Positions 1 through 9,910 of a DNA stretch of 25,175 nucleotides are shown piece by piece. The notes under the pieces were generated by a model. That model was given only the letters and a program-made list of their open reading frames with translations. It ran no database searches and was not told the DNA's origin. How positions within the stretch are numbered: the stretch's first letter is position 1; every line of letters begins with the position of its first letter. Source of the stretch: Conidiobolus incongruus B7586 (Eukaryota; Entomophthoromycota; Entomophthoromycetes; Entomophthorales; Conidiobolaceae). Made by a program: the position numbers and the translations under genes. The stretch covers positions 1 to 25,175 of the forward strand of contig JNEM01007604.1 of assembly GCA_000697335.1 (NCBI GenBank), in the 5' to 3' direction.

Positions 1-1039
1 ATAATTAAAAACAAAAATTTTAATAAAAAATTATTATAATTAAGGAATCTTAAATCTTTCTATGTAATCTTTTATTAAAATATAGATTAAAATGTTAAAT
101 TAAGTTAAATTAACCTTTTTTATAAATTCTTTTAAATAAACACAATATCAATTAAGTGAATGTTGATTATTATATTAAATTATATTAGTATTTATTATTC
201 TGATTTAATTTTTTAAAAAAATCAGATAATAATAAACTTTATATTATTTTTTTTAAATAGAACTATTATTAATTGGTATTCTTAATATATTTGTTAAAAA
301 ACTTATTATTTTGCATTATAATTATAAAATATATAAGTTTAAAGTTATAAAAGACTTTTTAATTGAAAATAACTAGAAAAAACTATTATATCTAATATAT
401 TCTTTAGATAATAACCTATGTAATTATAATTGTTTTAAGCAATTAAAAAACTAGCTTATAAGAAAGAAAATTTCTATAAAAAAATTTAATTAGATTATAA
501 AATATCAAATTTTAGCTTTTAATAAAAAGAACTGTTCTTTAAGCATTAAAACTTTGCTAAAAATATAATAAAAGTAATTAAAAATAAAAGGAATTATTAA
601 TTATATATATTTATTTTTATATATTATATATTAAAATATTTATTTTTTTCCAATTACAAAAAATTGCCATTATTTAAATTACAAAGTAATAATAACTGAA
701 ACTTATTTGGGATTTGAGTATATCTAGAAAGATTAAAATATTTTATTAAATATAATTTCTAAAAATATCATATTGATCTATAATGAATACTAGAATATAA
801 TTTAGTTTAATAGGTAAATTACAACTTTGTGTTGAATTTTTAAAAATAGACTAGCTATATTAATCTCATTTTTTCTGTTGAATATATTTCATTATTAAAA
901 ATACAATTGTGGAATTGAAAATAGAATTTAAATCTTTAAAATTATATAGGTTATTGATAATTGCTTAATTACTATTTATCATCATTTTATTATCATAGGG
1001 TATAAAGCTCAATTTATCATATGATTAAAAATTATTGAA
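1..1039. other. AT-rich intergenic DNA, no gene seen
   Basis: Runs of A and T with dense stops in all frames. I see no gene, structured RNA or repeat array. Confidence 0.6.
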
Positions 1040-1195
1040 TTCTTGAGTGGCCTTGGAGGATTTTGAACTATTCCTATGTTAATGACAAAAAATATTATCT
1101 CGATTTATGATCTGTGGAATTGGGAATATTGTGTGAAATTAATTAAGATTATGGAAAGGAATTGTGTGATAAGCTTTAAGAAAGGAGAATGGCTG
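1040..1195 (+). other. GC-richer islet with open frame fragment
   Basis: A short islet with more G+C and tryptophan codons than the desert around it. A plus-strand frame stays open for about 43 codons from 1067 to a TGA near 1194, containing SIYDLWNWEYCVK and FKKGEW. It has no recognisable domain or start context. It is probably a remnant of an old gene or element, possibly the upstream part of the relic at 1150-1385. Confidence 0.25.
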
Positions 1196-1385
1196 TGAAC
1201 TGTGTTCAAATAGAATTCACAATGACTTCACCTGCCTAAAATGGTTCATGCTAAATAAAGAATAATGTAGAGAAAGGACGATAATTAGTAATATTCATGC
1301 TTGCAATTCAGCTCAGGTCAACTGAAAGATACCTACAGGAAATGAAACTATCAATTGGTGTCTCTCAAGTCTTGACAAATTTTGA
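1150..1385 (+). repeat. Possible third, partial copy of the 420-bp element
   Basis: The best match is at the end: CAATTGGTGT then CTCAAGTCTTGA near 1354-1376 resembles CAATTTGGTGT and TTCAAGTCTTGA near the end of the copy at 7151-7570. ATGGTTCATGCTAAATAAAG near 1240 resembles its TAGGTTTCACTAAATAAAAG. The spacing is shorter, so part would be missing. The match is weak by eye and could be chance in AT-rich DNA. Confidence 0.3.
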
Positions 1386-1400
1386 AAAAAAAATGTGGTA

Positions 1401-2896
1401 CGAAGGTTATAATATAGTTTGACAATATTTTAATACATAATAATAACACAGATATTTGTAGTGAGTAAACGTTATTAGCAATTATGTTGAATAATAGGCA
1501 GATATATTCAATTAAAAGAATTTGAGTATAATAAAATATGACATAATATTTGAAATTGTTATATAATAATAAAAGTCAATTTTTAAATTTTAATAAAATA
1601 TACTGTTTTCAATGAAAAACTAGCTGAAAAAAGAATATCACAACGGCCTGATGGTAGATTTAATTGTAATCTACCTCCAAGCCAGTATATTAATAGTAAA
1701 TATTTCTATTCATATCAAAATTATCACATATTTATAAATATTAAATAGGAAAATTTAATTGAGCATTTTTAAAGTCATTATTATTTGTAATATTCCGTAG
1801 AAATATTTATGAATATGTATTACTTGTTAACATATTAAACAGTTGTATTTAAAATTGAATATAAAATTGGGCATATTTTAAAAGATCCTAAGGACAGTAA
1901 TATATTCAAAATAACCATATAAGAATTCCTGAATCAATTAAATAGAAATATAAGTATACCATAGATAATTAATTATTGAGCATAGTAACTACAAATTAAA
2001 CAAATTATAATGTATATTTATATATACCAAACAAAAATAAATTCAGGCTTTATATAATAAAACTATTAACTGATTGACATTAGTTTCAAGTTTGGTTATA
2101 TAAAAAGATGTTTAAATTGTTATTCGAATAATATCCAATCCATTAAATTTGTAGTAAGATCTTTCATACAGTGTAATCATTAATTAATTTTTTAATGAAT
2201 ATAATTGTTTTCATATATTTTATCAATATATATTAGAAATGATTTGACAAATGATATATTTAAATCTTTTAAATTCAAAAAATTAAATATTATTTTAAAT
2301 AGGATTTGATTAAAAAATATTTAATAAAATTTTTAAATTATAATAGAAGTATTTGTATAATAATTAGACATAATTTATTTAATAAACTATTAATATACAT
2401 TTTAAAATAAAATATATTTAATTTTATAGCTTTTATTAAAATTTCATTAAAGGAAATTTTGATTACTTAAAAAATTATTTAATTCAATACACAGATTGTA
2501 AAATTAGTTTTAGTATAAAAATTTCAAACAAAATATAGTATTGAATGAAAATTATTACATTTTTATTATATAAAGATGCAAAATTTATTAGTTTAATATT
2601 AGTCTGTACTAACAATAAAATTTTTAATATTCAAATTACAAAAAGAAGTCTTGAGTTTAAATGTTGAGCTATTAATCAGAGTAACATTTTGTTAATCCGA
2701 ACTTAATAAAATAGCGAGTAAGTGAAAGTCCCGATATAATAATTCTGATCAGTAGAGAACTCAAACATTATTATACATCTGGTTTTGTGTAGTTTATGAT
2801 TTTTTATAATAAAAAAGGTATTAAGTTTTCTAACTATAAATTTGAAAATAAGCTTAAATATTTTGAAATATATCAATTATTGTGATGAAGAATAAT
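1401..2896. other. AT-rich intergenic DNA with one weak islet
   Basis: Apart from the hairpin at 1645-1683, the only departure from desert composition is a small islet at about 2640-2770 containing CGAGTAAGTGAAAGTCCCG. It may be the eroded far end of the element at 2897-3321, but no match to the second copy extends here. Confidence 0.4.
1645..1683. other. Hairpin-forming inverted repeat
   Basis: GGTAGATT (1653-1660) and AATCTACC (1668-1675) pair perfectly around a 7-base loop TAATTGT. Outside them GGCCTG (1645-1650) and CAAGCC (1678-1683) pair with one mismatch. This is unusual in GC content for the region. The loop size recalls an anticodon arm, but no D arm, T arm or acceptor stem is visible, so I do not call a tRNA. 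Confidence 0.45.
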
Positions 2897-3321
2897 CTTG
2901 TCCATCACTCAAGAAACTCTGACTATTGCACTAATGCAAGAAGTCACATTGGAAGTACTTCATTTTATGAACTAGTCTAACTTAGTGCTTTCCACCTGAA
3001 GTTATTCATAGCCACCCAAACTCAACAATTGAACCTATTATAAGATCATCACAAGCCAATCAATAAACCAATCTTTCTATCTTCATTTTCAAAAGTATCC
3101 AGTCTCTAAGTTTTTCTCGTAACACTCACAAAACGTATTGAGTTGTGACGAGCGTGAGATATTTACTTTATTCGAAGACCTTGATTTGCAGTAAGCTATT
3201 TTCACCCAATTTGGTGAACCCTCTTAATTTCCCTTAACCTTGTGGTAATCTATCATTTACCACTGGCGATTCCCCGTTTAAGCTCTAAAAGACTACCTCC
3301 TTCCACGTTTACGGTCGTCAA
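2897..3321 (-). repeat. Unidentified decayed element, copy A (pairs with 7151-7570)
   Basis: A 425-bp islet, clearly richer in G+C and CpG than its surroundings. Read on the minus strand it aligns end to end with the plus-strand block 7151-7570 (420 bp). Shared landmarks in order are a start TTGAYGAC, GGGAATC then GGTAAA, AAAATAGCTTACT, ACTCAA then GAGTGTTA, CTTAGAGA-like, TTGTTGA, GGTGGAAAG, and an end near AAGTCTTGA-like sequence. It was probably once coding: some peptide strings are kept between copies in one frame, such as ECYEK against ECYKK. The first part weakly recalls a helix-turn-helix transposase N-terminus, but I cannot name the family. It is broken. It lies about 0.5 kb past the 3' end of methyltransferase copy 1, on the same strand. 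Confidence 0.7.
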
Positions 3322-3830
3322 TTGATAATAAATAGTTATTATTTCACTTGTTTTTTATAGTTGAACATTGTAAAGTTATAGAATATAATAAAAAGATATT
3401 GATATTCTAAATAAAATTTGTCAAATTTATTAATGAACTAATCAAACTTGAAATCAATCATAAATATATTTTAATATAATTGCGATATGTTTGACGAATT
3501 GAATATTAAATCGATTTAATTGAGCTATATTTTATATTGCAGATTAGGTATGTATTGATTATCTTATTTATAGTTTTATAAGTTATAGTTGTTGTAAAAC
3601 TATAAAATATTATCACAAAACTACATTTAAATAATATTTTAGTAAAATCATAATCAATCAAACCCAAATTGTCTTAACTACAAAAATGTGTTAGAAGTTG
3701 AAAAACCAAACCACGTTTCAGATAATTTATAGTTATGGTAGAGTAAAAAGATGCTTGCTTATAAGAGTTATTTATATAAAACTTAAATCAATATAATTTA
3801 ATATAATTAAGAATTATTATTAAGTTGAAG
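3322..3830. other. 3' flank of methyltransferase copy 1
   Basis: AT-rich DNA between the decayed element and the stop codon of copy 1. I see no clear polyadenylation signal that stands out from background A/T and no open frame. Confidence 0.4.
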
Positions 3831-4739
3831 CTATTTAGTTAATATAATGCAGATGATTCCACCCTGATTGGGATTACATAAAGTGTCCCAATATCTTTCA
3901 GGGAAGGAGTCATCCTTTAAACATTCAGGATCAGCTATAACAGGTTTCCACTCCCACTTACTAAAGCCTGCAGCTCTAAAGCACTCCTCATAGGTGGCCT
4001 TACTTAAATAATGTACATCAAATGTAGCGCAGATACTGGGATCTTGAGGTACCCAACGATTAATTTCTACACGATGTCCTTCTTCCATGATATTATCATA
4101 GTTATTATTTATTAAGTTTGAACATAATGTACTAGATAATCCGTATTTCTTGTGGCCTTCATAGATTTTCCTTGGATCTTTACAGATATTAGTATTAATC
4201 GAAATAAATTTCCCATTAGGTTTAAGACATTTGTAAATGGTATCACAAAATCTCTGTAACATGGCTCGGTTCTGAGCGTAAACTAACAAAAAGCTAGCTA
4301 CAATAATATCATAGTCTGAAGTAAGGTTGGGATTAGCATAATGTGGTAAGAGTGCTACATCAAAGAGAATATATTCAATTCCTTGAGGATTTTTCTCTTC
4401 GATTGATTTGGCAATTGCGATCATTTCATCAGAGATATCCACACCTACCATAAGACTAATATTACCACAGTATTGTTCCTTAAGGAATCTGGCAAAATAT
4501 CCATCACCACATGCCATATCCATTACCCTCAGATTGGAAGCATTTTTAATAATGGCACTTACTTCATTTAAAATAGTATACTGCTCAACGAATTTCCTCA
4601 GAGGTTCCTTAGTAGTTTTGGAATAGGCACTAGCAGCTTTATTAATTTGAGTTCGAGTGACATCATTCAAATTTTTAAATTTGTCATTATATAATTCAGT
4701 GAAATATTTAATAGAATTTGATACTAAATAAGTCAACAT
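3831..4739 (-). CDS. Class I SAM-dependent methyltransferase, array copy 1
   Basis: Encodes 302 residues in one exon. Residues 72-80 (VMDMACGDG) are the glycine-rich SAM-binding motif I, VGVDIS at 98-103 carries the acidic residue ending strand 2 (D101), D127 follows strand 3, SDYDIIVAS at 141-149 is strand 4, and LKPNGKFIS at 172-180 leads into strand 5. It should transfer a methyl group from SAM to a small molecule in the cytosol; there is no signal peptide or membrane segment. The substrate is unknown. The N-terminal block (YSKTTxEPLR, then VEQYTIL) and the C-terminal YLSKATYEECF and GFSKWEWKP blocks recall the toxoflavin-methyltransferase-like group of bacteria and fungi (from memory). 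The ATG at 4739 is chosen because it aligns exactly with copy 3; the open frame runs 18 bases further upstream without another ATG. By hand count it is about 65% identical to copy 3, and it is the most divergent intact copy. Confidence 0.93.
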   Translation of the reverse strand: MLTYLVSNSIKYFTELYNDKFKNLNDVTRTQINKAASAYSKTTKEPLRKFVEQYTILNEVSAIIKNASNLRVMDMACGDGYFARFLKEQYCGNISLMVGVDISDEMIAIAKSIEEKNPQGIEYILFDVALLPHYANPNLTSDYDIIVASFLLVYAQNRAMLQRFCDTIYKCLKPNGKFISINTNICKDPRKIYEGHKKYGLSSTLCSNLINNNYDNIMEEGHRVEINRWVPQDPSICATFDVHYLSKATYEECFRAAGFSKWEWKPVIADPECLKDDSFPERYWDTLCNPNQGGIICIILTK

Positions 4740-4842
4740 TTTGCAATATGAGAGCAAGGTAAGTTAAAGTTAATAAGGAATTGAAGCGAGAATGAAATAG
4801 TATTTTTATCAATATAATTAATTCTTCTAGAGAATTCTGCAA

Positions 4843-4850
4843 TATTTATA
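4843..4850 (-). promoter_or_regulatory. TATA box of methyltransferase copy 1
   Basis: TATAAATA on the minus strand, 104 bp upstream of the chosen ATG. The flank upstream of the box (AAAA two bases beyond it) matches the equivalent positions at copies 2 and 3, which supports a shared core promoter. A second AT-rich candidate (minus-strand ATAAAAATAC, 4800-4809) lies nearer the gene next to an ATTTCAT at 4792-4798, so the true transcription start is uncertain. Confidence 0.5.
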
Positions 4851-5080
4851 CCAAAATACAACCATGAAAGATCAAAAAAATAATACAAGAAAAATTCCAC
4901 TTTCTAAAATTTATTTTTAACAATCATCACTATTTTTTTAAATATTGCAAATTTTAATGGCAAAATATCTAATATAGTTAAAATCAAATTTAGTTGAGAT
5001 TTTGGCTGAATGTTTGATAATTATTTAATTCTAAAAAAATTTAAATCAGTAATTTTTTTATGTTTAAAATGTATTTTATG

Positions 5081-5311
5081 ATGGGGATATTTTAACCTCT
5101 TGCCCCAAGGACTGGTAATATTCTAGATATTCCACTTTTTGAGACACCTTTTATTAGGTTTGATATATTTAAATCATTCGACTTCTCAAAAAAACTGCTC
5201 CTCTATTCTCTTAACTCCAACTTTACTCTTTCTTTTATATTTTACTAACATTTTGGCCTGATTACCTAGTATTTTATTCCTTTTTAAGAGATTCCTTTTC
5301 CAGGAGGAGTT
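5081..5311 (-). other. Decayed coding-like islet, unidentified
   Basis: An islet of higher G+C whose minus strand reads as broken coding sequence. A frame from about 5317 is open for some 43 codons and is rich in lysine and arginine (for example NQAKMLVKYKRKSKV). Further lysine-rich strings follow towards 5081. The basic segment faintly recalls the C-terminal part of integrase-bearing elements, but this is too weak for a family call. It is a fossil, broken, and of unknown age. It lies about 0.35 kb upstream of methyltransferase copy 1. Confidence 0.3.
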
Positions 5312-7150
5312 TACACATTAGTATTTAAATAAAAATAATTAAATGCATGATATTTGTTAAGTGTATTCAAATTAAAAATAACTCATAAATCGAATTGATG
5401 CTAATCAAATATGCTTGATGACTATAAAATTGTGGATAATATGATTAAAAAAGTATAATATATATATATATCTTTTACCAAGATGATTTAGTCAAATTTG
5501 AACCATAAAGCCTCACATTCTTTTTATCTCTTGAATATATAAATGTAATTTAGGTATTATACTAAAATTAATTATATAAATTCTTGATCAGCTTATAATC
5601 AATATATATCTATTATTCATATAACAAGAATCTTCTTAAATAATTCTCCTTATATTGTTTAACGATCAATCAATTGATATATACAAGAATATATCTGAAT
5701 ATCACCATATATATTTAATTATTATATGCCTCGGATCAAATGAACATTCAATCCAAATCACTTAACATTACTTGAAATGAGTTCAGTCTAATATTATTAA
5801 ATTTGCTTTTTATCAATATTGATGATATATATTATCAAAAATTTTAGATAATAAAAAAACCGAGTTTAATCGATTGACTAAATATATGTGAATATTAAAT
5901 TATGATAATCATTTTATATATATTATCATTCCAATTTTTTGATAAATTTTAAATTTTTTTAAAAGTTTTGATATCTCACCATTTGCTCAAATTTATAAGA
6001 ATATCCTATGTATTTTCAATCGTTTAAAATTATTAATTATTATTAAATATAATTACCAAAGTTATATTATATTCATTTATACATCCTTTTGTTTACTTGA
6101 TATAACTAGAATATTTATCACATTGTATTTAAATTTTGAAGAAAATTTAGATTTTTTAGAAGCTAATAAAATATAATTTATAATAACAATTAAAATTGCA
6201 CAGATATGCATTGAATCAAAATTATATCATTCACAAAATTGTTGATTTTTGTTCAATCATCTTTTTTCATTTTTTTAATATTTTGTATGATGAAATAATT
6301 TAAATGGAAATGAATAAAAGGTGGTATCAGATATTATTCAATGAAAACGGCAATATCAATGTTTTCAGTTCTAATACAATATATAATGATGTATTGAAAA
6401 AAATAAGTGATATGTTATTAATATATAAAAATCTATATTATTAGACAATAGCATACTTGATTTTAATGATTATCTATTTCATTAAATATTGATTCCTAAT
6501 ATCATGATTTTTATATAATTAACATCATTTATTTTTATAGATTTAAAATATATTTTGTAATTTAATTAAACTAAAGATGGTGATATATATGATAATATTA
6601 ATTCAAATAAATCTTTGGGTATGGATATTTATAATTTTAAATTGGCTATAACAAGATATAAATAGTTTATCACAAAGTATAATATTTATATTAGATAAAA
6701 TATTTTTAGCCACATTGATTTATTATAGTGAAAATTATAGTATATATATTAAATACCGATACAAAAAAATTAAAAATCATATTTATCAATATAGAATATG
6801 GCAAAATCTTCATTATTATTACGCCAAAATAATCGGATTTTTTTATCAAAAACTAAATAAACTCATATTTATTATATCTGTGTTGTGATTGAAATATTAC
6901 ATTTCAACAAAATAAATATAGCTATAATTTTTATTATTGTATAACAGAAAAAGCTAGAAAATATTTTAGTTGAGTTAAAAAATCTTAAAAAACTATTTAT
7001 GATAATAATAGAGTAAAGTATTTTGAAATTTACATAAAATATTAATTTGAAATACAGAAATGATATATAATTTAATAAAGAATAAATAATAAAAATAAAT
7101 ATATATCATTATATCTTTTAAAAATAATTTTAGTATTATTATAATTTCTT
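5312..7150. other. AT-rich desert, no gene seen
   Basis: Stops in every frame and many TA-rich runs (for example 5456-5472). Nothing coding is supported. Confidence 0.6.
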
Positions 7151-7570
7151 TTGATGACTACAGAAATTGGAGAACATATAATTTTAAAGCTTGAACAGGG
7201 AATCACTAATGGTAAACAAGAGTTTATTATAAAGTTATATGAAATTAATAGGTTTCACTAAATAAAAGAAAATAGCTTACTATAAATTAGGTTCAATTGA
7301 TAAGATAATTATGTTACATTTATCATGACTCAAAGCTATTTATGAGTGTTATAAGAAAACTCAGAGATGGTATATTTTTAGAATAATCACAATCAGATAA
7401 TATTTACTGTTTTACTTACAATCGTCTTGTATTATATACTATTGTTGATTTTTGTGGATAGGAACAATTTACTGGTGGAAAGTGATGGAATTAAAAAGTT
7501 TATGAAAAGGGTGAGCCTTAAAGTGACTTTTCAATTTGGTGTGGTGATTCAAGTCTTGAATGATTGACAA
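7151..7570 (+). repeat. Unidentified decayed element, copy B (pairs with 2897-3321)
   Basis: The second copy of the element described at 2897-3321, in the opposite orientation. It is more AT-rich than copy A. Many CpG sites in A appear here as TG, CA or TA (for example ACG to ATG, CGG to CAG), as expected from deamination-type decay. It begins in an open stretch containing LKLEQGITNGK, whose counterpart in A reads LELKRGIASGK. An (AT)n run at 7590-7608 follows directly. It lies about 0.8 kb from the 3' end of the broken methyltransferase copy. The original product is unknown. Confidence 0.7.
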
Positions 7571-8370
7571 AACTATTCCATATCAATTCATATATATATA
7601 TATATATAATTAAATCAGATAACTTTGTACATTAAAGTAACAATCAAAATTAAAATAGTTAAATGTAATATTTTGAAAACAATATAGAATAAATTAATTT
7701 TTTATTATTTTAAAATTTTTCTTATTATTTGATCAATAATATGAATTATTTTAAATTAAGTAAATTTGTGAATATTCCTATAGTTGATATGCTTTAATAT
7801 TAAAAATATTATAAATTTATATATGATTAACTTTATTAGGGTGATATCAAATTATGTTGAAAATATTTTGATAACTCAATTAATTTACGAATTTTGGAAT
7901 GCAAAAAAAAATAATTGTGTCAGGATAATATATAGTCTAAATTTCAATATTGGATAATTAATTTTTGCAAAATAAAAAATTATTATAAAAATGTCAAAAT
8001 ATAATTTTTTTTTGTCTTAATTATTTGTAAAATAAAGTTGAATGATTGAAAAAAATAAATTTCATATTTTAAATTTTAGTATTTAAATTCAAATGATACT
8101 ATAATTTCAGTAATTGGACCAATAAATAATAAATGAAAAAATAATATATATGGATGTTATTATAAATAATATACGTATAAATATAATATCGCTAGTTATA
8201 TCATTAAATGAAAACTATAAAATATTAACTGCAAATTGAGGAAAATAATGGTAAATTTGTGGTTATTTTGAAACAAAAAAATCATATCCATTTTTATTTG
8301 AACTATAATCGTAGTAGAAAATGCACCAAATAGTTTAAAATTTTGAATGATTGGCAGTGATATTGAGCTA
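7571..8370. other. AT-rich desert downstream of the broken methyltransferase
   Basis: Homopolymer-rich, with no gene. The short open frame on the minus strand around 8196-8387 lacks family resemblance and overlaps the end of the relic. Confidence 0.5.
7590..7608. repeat. (AT)n microsatellite
   Basis: An uninterrupted AT dinucleotide run of 19 bases directly after the decayed element at 7151-7570. Confidence 0.9.
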
Positions 8371-9271
8371 TTATTTTGGTATAACAATAAAGAAGATACT
8401 TGTTTTGAGACAGTCAGACTTTCAGAGTGTCCCAGAAACCAGCAGGAAAGCTTTCATGGTCAGGACCTTTAAGATCAATGAGTATCGGTTTCCATTCACA
8501 TTTCCAAAAACCGGCAACTTTATAACATTTCTTATAGGTAACTTTAATTAAATATTGAATATAAAATAAAACATAAGTATCAAGATCGTTAGAGATGAAA
8601 CGGTGGCATTTGATGCAGTAGGCTTGATCTACTATTCCTTTGAATCCTCTTCAAAATGCCCAGAGAGGAAAATGCTTGTGAAGCATATCTCATATGATTA
8701 TCGTCAATCAAATTCCTAGGATGTTTTCCAGGGTTCATAGCAACTGAAATAAACTAACCATTAGGTTTAAGCGATTGATAAATGATGTCACAGAACTTTT
8801 ATGAAATAGTCATATATTGTGTATAATTCAACAAGTAACTGATTAGGTCAAGGTCATAATCTGAAATCAGGTCTTGATTAGAGCAGTTTGGCAAGGGTGC
8901 AGCATCGGATCGAATATATTGAATGCCTAAAGGAGGATTACTTACTTTAATAGATTCGCATTAGAAATCATTGGATGAGAGATATCTAAACCGAACATCA
9001 TGTTAACATTCTCATGGCAATGCTACTCGAGAAATCTGGCTAAACATCCGGCACCAAACGCCATGTCCACCACTTTGAGGTGGAATTATTTCTCATAAAA
9101 GCATCCACTACAATCAAAATGATGTATTTCTCAATCAACTCTCTCAATGGTTCTTTAGTGGTTTGATAATTTTTGACAGTTTTGTTGTATCAATTACGAA
9201 TAATATCATTCCATAGCATTGATCATATTATAGAAGTGATTTAGGTATATTTTAGATTGTGTGAATAACAT
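8371..9271 (-). pseudogene. Broken methyltransferase copy (array relic)
   Basis: A full-length relic of the same methyltransferase family: the equivalents of both the ATG (9269-9271) and the TAA (8371-8373) survive, and its 901 bp nearly equals the 909 bp of intact copies. Recognisable pieces on the minus strand include YLNHFYN near the start, KTTKEPLREL around 9140, and PAGFWDTL at about 8417-8440. No single frame carries these pieces. The early part has in-frame stops soon after the ATG (for example following MINAME), the reading frame changes several times, and a TGA at 8414-8416 cuts the FWDT frame before the end. By eye there are roughly eight or more disabling changes, so it cannot make a working enzyme. 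Motif I is also eroded. No TATAAATA is visible within 300 bp upstream. It is oriented like its three intact relatives and looks like a long-dead array member. Confidence 0.9.
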
Positions 9272-9465
9272 GTTTAACACTTAGAATAATAAAAGTTTTT
9301 AAATATTTGGTGTTAATTAGAGTGGTTTTAATCAATTTGTTTTAAAATTTTTGATTTGAGTTAACAACAAGTGTAGCAAAAAAGATTGTTTGCAAATTTA
9401 TATTAATAATCAATGCTACAATTAAAGTGTGAAATAAGATAAATACAAAAGATTTAAGATATGAT

Positions 9466-9578
9466 TAATATTTGAAAACAATAATCAACCAATCATTCAA
9501 ATTATTGCAATTATTTCAAAATTCTAATATAGATTAAGAAAATTTCAATGATTGGTTAATTATTGTTTTCAAATATTA
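9466..9578. repeat. Foldback inverted repeat, MITE-like
   Basis: A left arm (9466-9497) and right arm (9547-9578) of 32 bases are reverse complements with a single C/T difference. Beyond that core, after one more mismatch, five further bases pair towards the loop (to about 9503 and 9541). The loop is roughly 37 bases. Such near-identity is far beyond what random AT-rich sequence gives, since the arms contain CAACCAATCATT-type sequence. It could be a small non-autonomous foldback transposon or a recent palindromic duplication. No target-site duplication is evident. It sits about 0.2 kb upstream of the broken methyltransferase copy. Confidence 0.7.
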
Positions 9579-9721
9579 TAAAAACTATTTTTATAAATTC
9601 AACCTAAGTCAATATATATTAGTATATGAAATAATTATTCTATATTTATTTACATTTATTATCATTTTGAGACTATTGGATAATTATTACAAAATTATGA
9701 TTATCAGGGATAGATGCAACT

Positions 9722-9910
9722 TTGACACAATTTGTTTATTCAAAATATGCAGCCAGACGAAGCAAAAGAATACAAATGGAACTTGAAAAATTAATCATAT
9801 TTTTGAAAAGGGATGTTTGGTATATTGTAGAGAATATAGCAATAGGATTTTATATCTTAAAATTCTCGCTAAATGGTTTAATAAAAGTAAATTACTTAAT
9901 AAATGTATAA
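9722..9910 (+). other. Open frame of 62 codons, probably not a gene
   Basis: This frame is open from near 9700 to a TAA at 9908-9910 but has no ATG until residue 19, leaving 44 codons. It contains a basic patch (AARRSKR) and a hydrophobic stretch (IVENIAIGFYIL). No family is recognised. It may be a coding remnant or chance. Confidence 0.15.

Noticed and set aside
1645-1683. tRNA gene
   Set aside because: Only one arm-like hairpin; no T-arm GTTCGA motif, acceptor stem or D arm at the right spacing. No other tRNA candidate was found in the window.
4408-4626. Plus-strand open frame of 72 codons
   Set aside because: Lies antisense within methyltransferase copy 1. The same mirrored frame appears opposite copy 2 at 11581-11772, as expected from conserved codons on the true strand.
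4740-4757. Longer N-terminus for methyltransferase copy 1 (six more residues)
   Set aside because: Would need a TTG start. The ATG at 4739 aligns residue for residue with copies 2 and 3.
8351-8551. Plus-strand open frame of 66 codons
   Set aside because: Antisense to the 3' end of the broken methyltransferase copy; its peptide has no family resemblance.
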